A stretch of 19,145 bases of DNA from Hyphomicrobiales bacterium (GTDB taxonomy: Bacteria > Pseudomonadota > Alphaproteobacteria > Rhizobiales > Devosiaceae). Each line of letters opens with the position of its first letter. Within the stretch, counting starts at the first letter, position 1. Positions 6,702 to 13,372 of the stretch are shown here, piece by piece. The notes below the pieces were generated by a model. The model searched no databases. It had not been told where the DNA came from and saw only the letters and a program-made list of their open reading frames with translations. The DNA is taken from assembly GCA_015487985.1 (NCBI GenBank), contig WFOP01000105.1, forward strand, positions 1 through 19,145. The letters run 5' to 3'. The translations under genes and the position numbers were made by a program.

Positions 6702-7778
6702 CTAGGCGAACGCCCCGGCCTCCTGCAACCAGAGCAGAACATTTTCATTCACTTCGCCGGTCATGGGGTAGCTTAAAAAGTTTTCGAACTCCCGAATTGC
6801 CTTGGCCGTTGTTTCCCCCGCAATTCCGTCCACCGAACTGTTATAGAAACCCAATTTTGCCAACCCGAACTGAATTTTTTCAATCAGAGCCGCATCAATC
6901 TGCGGATTGAGGGGCGCTATGGGGGTTTCAACAGCGGCCGGGCCTGATACACTACCTGATGCAACCTGACGTGTTGTCACCGGCGCTATTGCCGGGGGCA
7001 TTGCTGGAGGAACCTCTGGCGCGGCATTGGCGGGGCCTGATGGAATATTGGCGATTATATCATCCAGTATTACGGAGGCGGATGCTGTATCAAACGTGTT
7101 GCGTGAAGCCATGGGCGCATTGTTGATTTGGGCAGAGCCACTGATCGGGCGCGCCTGTTCAGCAAGGGCTGCATTGCCCGGCATATCTTGTTGTGTGCCC
7201 GCAGGTGCATTGATGATTGAGGAGATAACCTCTGGCGTCATGGCACCTTTGGCGGGTAGTCCGTTCTTTTCTTCAAAGGCGCGAATAGCCTGAGCCGTCA
7301 AGGGACCATAAAACCCGTCAATTTTGCCGGAGAACATGCCCAACGATTTCAAGACCTCTTGGGCTTGCGCCAACATTTCGTTGCTCACCTTGTCAACATC
7401 ACTGCCGCGCAAAACCGCAGGTTGCGCCACGGGAATTACAGGTTGAACCTGCACATTGGTGCGCCCCTCGCTTGCTCGCCTTACGGCCATCTCCAACGGG
7501 TGGGGAGGGACGATATCGGGGTCAATTATTCCCGTATCCTGAATGTTCATCGCAATGTTTTTCGGCGCGCCAAACAATGGTGCGGGATGAACGGTCTCCT
7601 GCCAGAACAGTGCATTGCTTGCCGAAACAGCCATTGCAATTCCCAGCACACCAAATCCAAGATTTTGCCTGGGTGCTGTCATAAAGGCGGCCCAGCCCCA
7701 TCCAACAATCTGTGAAAAACCCATAAGAACAGACCGGCCCAGATTTTCAGGAGGACTTGGCATTGTTGGATTTATCAT
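6702..7778 (-). CDS. Membrane-anchored protein with two peptidoglycan-binding domains
   Basis: In this 358-residue protein, a short N-terminal region (1-38) precedes one membrane segment at about 39-58, then a long, probably periplasmic, Pro/Ala-rich chain. Two PG_binding_1-type modules are visible: residues about 134-188 (QAQEVLKSLGMFSGKIDGFYGPLT...AIRAFEEKNGLP) and about 298-352 (LIEKIQFGLAKLGFYNSSVDGIAGETTAKAIREFE). Both keep the L-x-x-x-G-x-x-x-G-x-x-D/S-G-x-x-G pattern that binds cell-wall peptides in this superfamily. No catalytic domain is present. The ATG at 7778 is preferred: it overlaps the histidine-kinase stop as ATGA and has AAGAG 7 nt upstream. An in-frame ATG at 7805 would overlap by 31 nt. 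Translational coupling to the kinase suggests a shared role, perhaps sensing wall state (inference). Confidence 0.85.
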   Translation of the reverse strand: MINPTMPSPPENLGRSVLMGFSQIVGWGWAAFMTAPRQNLGFGVLGIAMAVSASNALFWQETVHPAPLFGAPKNIAMNIQDTGIIDPDIVPPHPLEMAVRRASEGRTNVQVQPVIPVAQPAVLRGSDVDKVSNEMLAQAQEVLKSLGMFSGKIDGFYGPLTAQAIRAFEEKNGLPAKGAMTPEVISSIINAPAGTQQDMPGNAALAEQARPISGSAQINNAPMASRNTFDTASASVILDDIIANIPSGPANAAPEVPPAMPPAIAPVTTRQVASGSVSGPAAVETPIAPLNPQIDAALIEKIQFGLAKLGFYNSSVDGIAGETTAKAIREFENFLSYPMTGEVNENVLLWLQEAGAFA

Positions 7779-9715
7779 TGGGCAACTCTTTTTTGTTCTG
7801 ACCATGGGCCGGGTTGTGATGTGTTGGTTTTGGGAAGCAAAGGTGTAATGATTTCAGGCTCGACAAATTTTGACTGCGGACCATGAATTGGCAGAAGCAC
7901 ACTGATTTTGGTGCCTTTTCCCAATTCAGAATCAATTTTAATCGACCCCTCGTGCAATTCGACCAAACCTTTTACAATGGAAAGGCCAAGACCTGTGCCT
8001 TCATATTGACGCGCAAGCCCGTCATTGGCCTGAAAAAATGCTTCCCCGGCCCGTGCGATGGCTTCACGGGACATACCGATGCCGGTATCGCTTACACTGA
8101 TGCTCAAACGCTGCCCCTGCCTTTTTACCCGAACCTGAACTTCGCTTCCCGGTTCGGAGAATTTTACGGCATTGGACAAAAGATTTATCAGTATCTGACG
8201 GCAGGCCCGTTCATCTCCGGTAAGTGAGGGCAGATTTTGTTGCAGGTCGGCAACCAGCCTTACCCGCTTATCCGCCGCACTTGCTTCAATCATTTGCATG
8301 CAGGGGCGCACAAGGTCGCATGGCTCAAAACTTGTTAATTGCAGTTCAAATTTTCCCGCCTCGATTTTGGACATATCCAGAAGCATGTTCACCACATCAA
8401 GCAGATGGTGCCCACTCTGGAATATCAGCTTGGTATACTCCACATGGGCCGGCTCCAGTTTCCCCCCGATACCGTTGCTCATCATTTCGGAAAAGCCCAC
8501 AATGGCGTTTAGCGGCGTGCGTAGTTCATGCCCGATGGTGGCGAGAAAACCTGATTTGGTTTTAGTGGCAAGTTCCGCATTTTTCCTGGCTTCAATAAGC
8601 TCAAACTCACGCTCCTTGCGCATTGATATATCGCGCAGCAGGGCGATGACCCGCCATTTTTCCTTATGCGGGTTTAAGTCAACGAGGGGCGAAAAATACA
8701 CTTCAATCCACAAATATTGGGGAACACCAGAGGAAAGCTCTGCATTGTCCTTGCGTATTCTTGCCTCAATTATTTTGGTGCTGTTGGTGTGAACTGCGTC
8801 TGATAGCCCTTTGAGGAAGCGAGGGCGATCCAGAATATGCACGCGGTCCACCAGTCCCTGTCCACTCAGGTCAAACCGGCTGGTGCCAAGAAGGTCATGG
8901 GTGAGATCGGAAACAAATTGCACTTTCCCCTCAACAGAAAAACTGACATAGCCATCGCCCATTTTTTCGGCAAGATGGCGAACGGCGTCATTATGTGCCT
9001 TGCTCCTGTCCTGTCCAAACTGATTCAGGCGGTGTGCGGCATAAAGCTGAAGAAAAACAATAGTCAGGAAAAATGCAGCGCCCGTCCATTCTATGATTGT
9101 GCCCCCGGCCAACAGGTTGGGGATGATCCCGCCAATAAACAATCCGCTGAACAGGGTCAAAAACAACATGACAAAATGAAAATTCCCACTGCCAAATTGT
9201 GAGCGGGCAAAAACCATATGCACGGGTATCAACAGCAAAATCGCCAGTCCGGGATCAATCCAGGCCGGGTCAGCAATCGTAAGAACCAAGCCGCCTGCCA
9301 CCAATCCCGCCAGTTCAAAAATCAATCGGTTTTTTGGATGAACAGTGTTTTTGCTTTTCAGGCCGGAAACAACACTTATCAGGCTTACACCAAACACGAT
9401 TGCGCTTAATATAAGGGGAACGGTTTCTCCCATCAAATAGGCATATATGGAGAAGGGCAAAAACAATGCCGTGGCAAAGGCCATTGCAATTGCATTTTTG
9501 AAAACCAACATCTGCGTGAGACGCAAGCCCATACGCTGCATGGTCCGGGCTTCTTCATCCTTGATTGAATGGCCAATTTCATTCTGAGCATCATCAGATA
9601 TATGATTTGGCGATGAATTTTTACGCATTACTTGACTAAACTCCCAAGGCGCATCTGAGCGCTTGGGTGCACTTTCCGCTTCACCCCCTAAAACACCCTT
9701 AAGCGTTTTCCTCAA
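7775..9715 (-). CDS. PAS domain-containing membrane sensor histidine kinase
   Basis: This 646-residue kinase is expected to autophosphorylate on His and pass phosphate to an unidentified response regulator. About six membrane helices occupy residues 70-226 with only short loops, so it probably lacks a large periplasmic sensor domain. A PAS domain follows at about 245-365. The kinase core is complete: H-box GHELRTPLNAI with His396, N-box NLLSNAVKFS (Asn515), G1 DTGIGM (543-548), F-box FFQAN (560-564) and G2 GTGLGLSI (573-580). The style is that of the PleC/DivJ group of alphaproteobacterial kinases, but orthology cannot be claimed. There is no receiver domain and no adjacent regulator gene. 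The longest frame starts at TTG 9715; an ATG at 9628 (residue 30) with a distant GGGAG is an alternative. The stop overlaps the start of the peptidoglycan-binding gene. Confidence 0.92.
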   Translation of the reverse strand: MRKTLKGVLGGEAESAPKRSDAPWEFSQVMRKNSSPNHISDDAQNEIGHSIKDEEARTMQRMGLRLTQMLVFKNAIAMAFATALFLPFSIYAYLMGETVPLILSAIVFGVSLISVVSGLKSKNTVHPKNRLIFELAGLVAGGLVLTIADPAWIDPGLAILLLIPVHMVFARSQFGSGNFHFVMLFLTLFSGLFIGGIIPNLLAGGTIIEWTGAAFFLTIVFLQLYAAHRLNQFGQDRSKAHNDAVRHLAEKMGDGYVSFSVEGKVQFVSDLTHDLLGTSRFDLSGQGLVDRVHILDRPRFLKGLSDAVHTNSTKIIEARIRKDNAELSSGVPQYLWIEVYFSPLVDLNPHKEKWRVIALLRDISMRKEREFELIEARKNAELATKTKSGFLATIGHELRTPLNAIVGFSEMMSNGIGGKLEPAHVEYTKLIFQSGHHLLDVVNMLLDMSKIEAGKFELQLTSFEPCDLVRPCMQMIEASAADKRVRLVADLQQNLPSLTGDERACRQILINLLSNAVKFSEPGSEVQVRVKRQGQRLSISVSDTGIGMSREAIARAGEAFFQANDGLARQYEGTGLGLSIVKGLVELHEGSIKIDSELGKGTKISVLLPIHGPQSKFVEPEIITPLLPKTNTSQPGPWSEQKRVAQ

Positions 9716-9738
9716 ATCAACGAAATGGAGGCGTCATC

Positions 9739-9753
9739 GGGTCATTTTGACCC
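9739..9753. promoter_or_regulatory. Inverted repeat GGGTCA-TTT-TGACCC upstream of the histidine kinase
   Basis: A perfect 6-bp inverted repeat with a 3-bp centre lies 24 bp upstream of the TTG start of the kinase gene, in the 206-bp region shared with the divergent DUF5330-like gene. Its symmetry suggests an operator for a dimeric regulator. It could also form a small hairpin in the kinase mRNA leader. No regulator can be named. Confidence 0.4.
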
Positions 9754-9921
9754 TGTTTTTAAGGTTAGAGTAAACAGAAAGTTGCCAAATCCAAGTGGCG
9801 GAGAAATATGCAAGTCGATAAAATTTTAGCAGTTATTTAAAATGCAGTTTAAAACCTTGAGATTAGAACTGTTTCAAATTTCTTTGGTCCTGCACCAGTC
9901 GCAAGCGTTTGAAAGTAAGTC

Positions 9922-10251
9922 ATGCCGATTATAAAATCCATTTTCTGGTTATGCGTTGCCTTTGTGGTGGTGGGACCGCAGTTCGACTATCGGGAATCGG
10001 TTTCTTCGATTTCAACTCAAGCTGTCGACAGGGGCCAACAGATGCTGCTCGAGCAAACGGACGCCCGCAAATGTACAAGCATTGAATGTTTTGGAACCAG
10101 TATGGCCGTATCTGCGGGGGTAAATGCGGTCGGTAATTTTCTGGAGCACGGCCAGACAGGGGACAATGCCCTCATACATACCGGCACCATTCCTTCTTCC
10201 CCCGCTCTGATTGCGCCAATACCGCGTGCGCGTCTGGACAGGTCCGGATAA
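9922..10251 (+). CDS. DUF5330-like small exported protein
   Basis: This 109-residue protein starts MPIIKSIFWLCVAFVVVGPQ, a single hydrophobic segment (about 4-19) consistent with a signal peptide or anchor. It has two cysteines close together (KCTSIECFG, about 50-57) and a Pro/Arg-rich C-terminus (APIPRARLDRSG). This layout (FW in the hydrophobic segment, paired cysteines, an 'IP-x-P-R' tail) and its position before sufE match DUF5330 proteins of Hyphomicrobiales, but the assignment rests on layout only. Function is unknown. The start is ATG at 9922 with no strong ribosome-binding site. A strong hairpin/terminator block follows the gene and separates it from sufE. Confidence 0.6.
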   Translation: MPIIKSIFWLCVAFVVVGPQFDYRESVSSISTQAVDRGQQMLLEQTDARKCTSIECFGTSMAVSAGVNAVGNFLEHGQTGDNALIHTGTIPSSPALIAPIPRARLDRSG

Positions 10252-10264
10252 GAAACAACTTCAG

Positions 10265-10307
10265 GGGTTGCCCGACTTGTTCCCCAATTCCACAAAGAGG
10301 GCAATCC
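10265..10307 (+). other. Stem-loop upstream of the terminator
   Basis: GGGTTGCCC (10265-10273) can pair with GGGCAATCC (10299-10307), giving a 9-bp stem with one G-U pair and a 25-nt loop. It begins 14 nt after the DUF5330-like stop codon and sits 6 nt before the terminator hairpin. It could stabilise the 3' end of the mRNA or be part of a small RNA. Confidence 0.45.
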
Positions 10308-10313
10308 TTGCCT

Positions 10314-10365
10314 GAGCCGTAGGTGCGCTGCCCCGCCCTACGGCTCCACATTTTTTCTTTTTCTT
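10314..10365 (+). terminator. Strong rho-independent terminator
   Basis: GAGCCGTAGG (10314-10323) pairs perfectly with CCTACGGCTC (10337-10346) around a 13-nt loop. A T-rich run follows from 10351 (TTTTTTCTTTTTCTT). It ends transcription of the DUF5330-like gene before sufE. The reverse strand has no equivalent U-tract on the other side, so it works in the plus direction only. Confidence 0.85.
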
Positions 10366-10404
10366 ATAGAATGCGACAAAAAACTGGCTTAAACTTTGCC
10401 AGTA

Positions 10405-10440
10405 AACATGAAGCAAAATTTGAACATGAAGCAAGAATTT
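10405..10440 (+). repeat. 18-bp imperfect tandem duplication containing the sufE start codon
   Basis: Units at 10405-10422 and 10423-10440 agree at 15 of 18 positions and both begin AACATGAAGCAA, so the ATG is duplicated in frame (10408 and 10426). This creates two possible in-frame starts for sufE. Confidence 0.75.
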
Positions 10441-10845
10441 CTCGAAATACGCGACAATTTTCAATTTCTGGATGATTGGGAAGACCGCTATAAATATCTG
10501 ATTGAGCTTGGGGGCACGCTGGCACCGTTTGAAGAGCAAAATCGAACAGAGGCCAATAAAGTCAATGGCTGTGTGTCCCGGGTCTGGTTGAGTTCGACAT
10601 ATGAAGACATTGACGGGCAAACACATATTACCTATTCGGGGGATTCAGATGCCATGATCGTTAAAGGGCTTGTGGCGATTCTTCTGGCTTTTTGCAGCGG
10701 GCAAAGTGCCCGCTGGATTGTTGATAATGATGCGCTGAAAATGTTTGACGAACTGGGTTTGCGCGAACACCTGACCACGCAACGCTCCAACGGGCTGGCA
10801 TCCATGGTTGAACGAATTAAAAGTGAGGCGCGCGCGCAATTATAA
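10426..10845 (+). CDS. sufE: SufE family cysteine desulfuration protein
   Basis: SufE takes persulfide sulfur from the cysteine desulfurase SufS and delivers it for Fe-S cluster assembly in the cytoplasm. The 139-residue form starting at ATG 10426 reads MKQEFLEIRDNFQFLDDWED, which lines up with the usual SufE N-terminus (I-x-x-N-F-x-x-L-x-D-W-E-x-R-Y-x-Y-L-I-E-L-G). The sulfur-accepting cysteine is in VNGCVSRVW (Cys49 in this numbering). The IVKGLVAILLAFCSG segment (about 89-103) and the FDELGLREHLTTQRSNGL stretch (about 110-127) are typical. Alternative in-frame starts are ATG 10408 (in the duplicated unit) and TTG 10396; the family alignment favours 10426. No other suf genes are in the window. 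It is expressed apart from the DUF5330-like gene because of the intervening terminator. Confidence 0.92.
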   Translation: MKQEFLEIRDNFQFLDDWEDRYKYLIELGGTLAPFEEQNRTEANKVNGCVSRVWLSSTYEDIDGQTHITYSGDSDAMIVKGLVAILLAFCSGQSARWIVDNDALKMFDELGLREHLTTQRSNGLASMVERIKSEARAQL

Positions 10846-10905
10846 ATGCCGGACTATGTAGGTGCAGATATGGGCGCCCGTTAAAAATACCTTTGGGAAA
10901 GTCAT

Positions 10906-11691
10906 TCAGGATTTTTGCAAAAACCCGGCACGCGCCCCTTTTTGCATCCAGAATTGAGGCCTGTTTGGTGGCGCCCCTGAAGCACAGGCACTCAAACCAA
11001 AGTGCTTTGCGGCCTGCTCAAGCCCAACCCGCAATATCAGCTTGGCGCTTCGGCGGGGCCACTTCCTTTCCGTTTCAATCAGCTGTAAGCCTTTTTGAAA
11101 CCCGCAAACATCCAGCACGACAAACCCACAATCTTCAGGCATGTCCTGCAGACAGGCATTGAGTTTTTGCCGGGCATCCAATGCGCTATCCCCCAGTTCC
11201 GGTCCGGGGCCATGCTTGGCACTGCTGGAGCCGGTTCGGGTGGGATCATAGGACATTGTGGTTCGTTGAAGCATTTGTGCGCGCTGCACCAAAGCATGTA
11301 TTTTGTTGGCGGCCAGAACATGGTGCTTTTGCAAAAAGGCATCAGCGCCTTTTTTTGACGTACCCAATTGAGCAACAGGCCCCTCCAGCGCATTTAATCG
11401 GGTGCCATTTGCCTGTGATATAATCGTGCGGTGCTGGTCTGCAAATGCCCCCTCCTCCAGCAAACCGCGTTTTACCCATTGAGGGGCCAGGGGCGAGGCA
11501 AAACATCCCCCCTCATCAATCCTTAAAATGCCATCGGAAACCAACTGCTCAACTTCGCTGTGGGGCAGGCTGATAAATCGGGAACCCTTTTGTACACGAT
11601 ATTCATTGTTGGCCTGAAGGGGGGCCTTTTGAGTGCCCAAAACTGCCTGAACAAAACGAAACCGCCGCCTGTTATTCACCTTTGTGCTCAA
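10906..11691 (-). CDS. DUF6456 domain-containing protein
   Basis: In this 261-residue protein, an N-terminal region resembles a winged-helix-like layout (about 28-75: ISLPHSEVEQLVSDGILRID). A middle variable part follows, then the conserved DUF6456 block at about 168-235: LDARQKLNACL, VVLDVCGFQKGLQLIETERKWPRRSAKLILRVGLEQAAKHFGL. Function is unknown; members are restricted mainly to alphaproteobacteria and are commonly near SufE and MucR genes. The start is TTG at 11691-11689, which shares a 4-nt overlap (TTGA) with the stop of the upstream DnaA-like HTH gene, so the two are probably co-translated. It converges on sufE with a 60-bp gap in which I see no terminator. Confidence 0.82.
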   Translation of the reverse strand: MSTKVNNRRRFRFVQAVLGTQKAPLQANNEYRVQKGSRFISLPHSEVEQLVSDGILRIDEGGCFASPLAPQWVKRGLLEEGAFADQHRTIISQANGTRLNALEGPVAQLGTSKKGADAFLQKHHVLAANKIHALVQRAQMLQRTTMSYDPTRTGSSSAKHGPGPELGDSALDARQKLNACLQDMPEDCGFVVLDVCGFQKGLQLIETERKWPRRSAKLILRVGLEQAAKHFGLSACASGAPPNRPQFWMQKGARAGFLQKS

Positions 11692-12122
11692 GTTTCAGAT
11701 TCCCCGGAAAATTGATTTTGTGCGGTCAGTATCTTTGCAATGGTATTTTCATAAAGCTGTTCCAATTCGCATATGCGGGCATCAAAGTCCAAATCATCTC
11801 GCATATCTTCCACCCGCATGCATGCATAAGCAACCGTTGTTCTGTCCCGGCCATAAAACCTGCCAACATCCGTTAAGCTGCGGCCAAGTACCACGTGCAT
11901 CATATACATGGCCAATTGTCTGGTGGCGGCGATGGGGGCACGACTTCTGGAGTGATGAAAAAGTTCACTCACCTCCAACTCATGGGCAGAGGCGATAATC
12001 CGCACAAGGGTAGAGGCCTTGAAATCCCCCAGCCTGTCGGCGCTGGTAACAGCGCGTTTTGCCCGTGAACTTTCTTTTGCTTGCGAGGTTGCCTGCGTGG
12101 CAACAATATCAATCTGGTGCAT
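11688..12122 (-). CDS. Helix-turn-helix protein with a DnaA domain-IV-like DNA-binding domain
   Basis: This 144-residue protein lacks the AAA+ ATPase of DnaA but has a DnaA C-terminal-type domain at about 40-112. The segment RQLAMYMMHVVLGRSLTDVG and the signature GRDRTTVAYACMRVED (about 91-106) parallel the DnaA signature G-R-D-H-T-T-V-x-x-A. It should bind DNA sequence-specifically; the target is not known. I prefer ATG 12122 over ATG 12137 because GGAAGG lies 7 nt before it, while 12137 has no ribosome-binding site. The gene follows mucR in the same direction beyond a terminator and is coupled to DUF6456 by a TTGA overlap. A 7-bp inverted repeat (12141-12160) and a GGGATAAAT element (12177-12185) lie just upstream. 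Confidence 0.85.
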   Translation of the reverse strand: MHQIDIVATQATSQAKESSRAKRAVTSADRLGDFKASTLVRIIASAHELEVSELFHHSRSRAPIAATRQLAMYMMHVVLGRSLTDVGRFYGRDRTTVAYACMRVEDMRDDLDFDARICELEQLYENTIAKILTAQNQFSGESET

Positions 12123-12140
12123 AGTGTGACCTTCCATGAA

Positions 12141-12160
12141 AATAGGATACTATTCCTATT
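12141..12160. promoter_or_regulatory. Palindromic candidate operator upstream of the DnaA-like gene
   Basis: AATAGGA (12141-12147) and TCCTATT (12154-12160) form a perfect 7-bp inverted repeat with a 6-bp centre, about 20 bp upstream of the preferred start. On the minus strand its right half gives TATCCT, a weak -10-like hexamer. It may be an operator overlapping the promoter. Confidence 0.4.
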
Positions 12161-12194
12161 CGCATTTTTGGTCACGGGGATAAATTGCACTCCC

Positions 12195-12229
12195 CAAAAA
12201 AGAAACGGCTGCCTTTACGGGTAGCCGTT
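12195..12229 (-). terminator. Rho-independent terminator downstream of mucR
   Basis: AACGGCT (12204-12210) pairs with AGCCGTT (12223-12229), and the stem extends inward by three more pairs including one G-U. In the minus direction the hairpin is followed by TTTCTTTTTTGG (12206 to 12195). It should end transcripts coming from mucR. The plus strand also has a short T run, but no plus gene lies upstream of it. Confidence 0.75.
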
Positions 12230-12441
12230 TTTGAACTGTTTCAGATTTTGGCAAACTCAAATCTGGCATCTCATCCTGTGTTCAGATGATATCATTTGCC
12301 CGACAAATCAGCCTGCCATACCGGGGAAAACATCCCGGCAACATGGACATGAAAGTGAGCCGAACGGGATGTGGAATACATCGCCCAAAAGACATTCCCT
12401 GACAATTTTGAGATACCCTTATTCAGTAACAGTCAATGATG

Positions 12442-12864
12442 TCAGTCAGTTTTTTTCCCCAGACCATTTGCCCGTGCCAAACGCGAACGCACCTTTGAAT
12501 AACTGGGGGCCACCATCGGGTAATTGGCTGGCAATCCCCATTTTTCGCGATATTCTTCGGGGGAAAGGTCATAGTGTGTGCGGATGTGACGTTTCAGGGA
12601 TTTGAATTTCTTACCGTCTTCCAGACACACAATATAATCTGGAGTTAGAGATTTTTTGACTGAAACAGCAGGTTTGAGATCAACCTTGGTTCCAGCGGTG
12701 TTGTCTGATTTAAGCGTCTGCAACGTCGTGTGCACGTCAGAAATCAACTTTGGCAGATCCTCAGGACCTATATCATTGTGACTGATATAGGCACATACGA
12801 TGTCCGCGCTTATTTCCACCAAATTCTGGTCACTATCAGACTTCAATTCAGCCTGCTCACTCAT
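12442..12864 (-). CDS. mucR: MucR family transcriptional regulator (Ros/MucR zinc finger)
   Basis: This 140-residue DNA-binding regulator belongs to a family that controls exopolysaccharide, motility and virulence or symbiosis genes in Hyphomicrobiales and often represses its own gene. The N-terminal half (about 14-50, VEISADIVCAYISHNDIGPEDLPKLISDVHTTL) matches the oligomerisation region. The zinc finger is at about 77-110: C80-x2-D83 with H93-x3-H97 in CLEDGKKFKSLKRHIRTHYDL, followed by SPEEYREKWGLPANYPMVAP. Asp replaces the second Cys, a variant already known among MucR/Ros homologues. I chose ATG 12864 because AAGGA lies 7 nt upstream; an in-frame ATG at 12897 would add 11 residues absent from typical family N-termini. 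The upstream 170 bp is very AT-rich, the kind of DNA MucR binds. Confidence 0.95.
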   Translation of the reverse strand: MSEQAELKSDSDQNLVEISADIVCAYISHNDIGPEDLPKLISDVHTTLQTLKSDNTAGTKVDLKPAVSVKKSLTPDYIVCLEDGKKFKSLKRHIRTHYDLSPEEYREKWGLPANYPMVAPSYSKVRSRLARANGLGKKTD

Positions 12865-12925
12865 GGGATATTCCTTGTTAATTAGATCGCGCGCCATAAA
12901 AATCGCAACGCTTTTCGCAATGGAT

Positions 12926-12954
12926 TTACTAGGCCTTTAATAGGGGCAAATCAA
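12926..12954 (-). promoter_or_regulatory. Candidate mucR promoter
   Basis: On the minus strand, TTGATT (12954-12949) and TAGTAA (12931-12926) are separated by 17 bp, a sigma70-like arrangement with a weak -10, about 60 bp upstream of the preferred mucR start. This is plausible only from position and spacing. Confidence 0.3.
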
Positions 12955-13004
12955 CATAACTTTCTGGATTAATTTTGACGAAGGTTTGCTTTAATTTTTA
13001 AATT

Positions 13005-13021
13005 TTTATTTGCCAAATAAA
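13005..13021. promoter_or_regulatory. AT-rich 17-bp palindrome between mnhG and mucR
   Basis: TTTATTTG-C-CAAATAAA is a perfect 8-bp inverted repeat with one central base, 16 bp after the mnhG stop and inside an AT-rich tract (about 12970-13022). Neither strand shows a U-tract after it, so a terminator is unlikely. A protein-binding site, possibly for MucR itself, fits better. Confidence 0.4.
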
Positions 13022-13036
13022 GCGCGTAAAATACTT

Positions 13037-13372
13037 TTACTGATCTTTGGCAAAATCATTCAATTCTGTCAGATTATCGGGTTTATATCCGGCCAGACAG
13101 GCGGCACGCGCAAGCAGATGAGCGGAAACGGGGGCCGTTAGAATCAAAAATGTAAAGCCGACAATTGCACGTAAAATCAACGGCCCGTCGAATGCAATTG
13201 TTGCAATCGCCAGAAAACTCAGGCCGGCTCCCATTGTACCAACTTTAGAGGCGGAGTGCATGCGCGTATAAAGGTCGGGCAACCGCACGATACCTATGGC
13301 GGCAACGACACTGAACAGTGCGCCAATCAATAAAAACACCCCGGCAATATAGGCAGCTATTTCATAGATCAT
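13037..13372 (-). CDS. mnhG: Mrp/Mnh cation/proton antiporter subunit G
   Basis: This 111-residue small membrane subunit of the Mrp (Mnh/Pha) antiporter has three predicted helices (about 5-28, 44-62 and 66-90). The family hallmark [20 protein letters not shown] at about 27-46 is present. In the complex, subunit G belongs to the group of small subunits needed for assembly and activity rather than carrying a proton pathway of its own. It is the last gene of the seven-gene operon, and its ATG overlaps the mnhF stop by 4 nt. Length is normal (family about 105-125 aa). Confidence 0.94.
   Translation of the reverse strand: MIYEIAAYIAGVFLLIGALFSVVAAIGIVRLPDLYTRMHSASKVGTMGAGLSFLAIATIAFDGPLILRAIVGFTFLILTAPVSAHLLARAACLAGYKPDNLTELNDFAKDQ

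Larger units (their letters stand above)
12138..12441. other. 304-bp non-coding region between mucR and the DnaA-like gene
   Basis: No convincing open frame is present. From the mucR side (minus direction) it holds two inverted repeats (CCGGG/CCCGG at 12321-12338 and CAGATTT/AAATCTG at 12242-12265), the terminator at 12195-12229, then the GGGATAAAT element and the palindrome upstream of the DnaA-like gene. The 210 nt between the mucR stop and the terminator is long for a 3' UTR. Confidence 0.6.

Noticed and set aside
8298..8792. 164-residue plus-strand frame opposite the histidine kinase
   Set aside because: It is antisense to the conserved kinase core; Ser-rich shadow without supporting signals.
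12442..12864. Defective zinc finger in MucR because the second Cys is Asp
   Set aside because: The C-x2-D plus two His arrangement is an established functional variant in MucR/Ros homologues.
13005..13021. Terminator after the antiporter operon
   Set aside because: The stem is only A-T pairs with a 3-nt loop and no U-tract follows on either strand.
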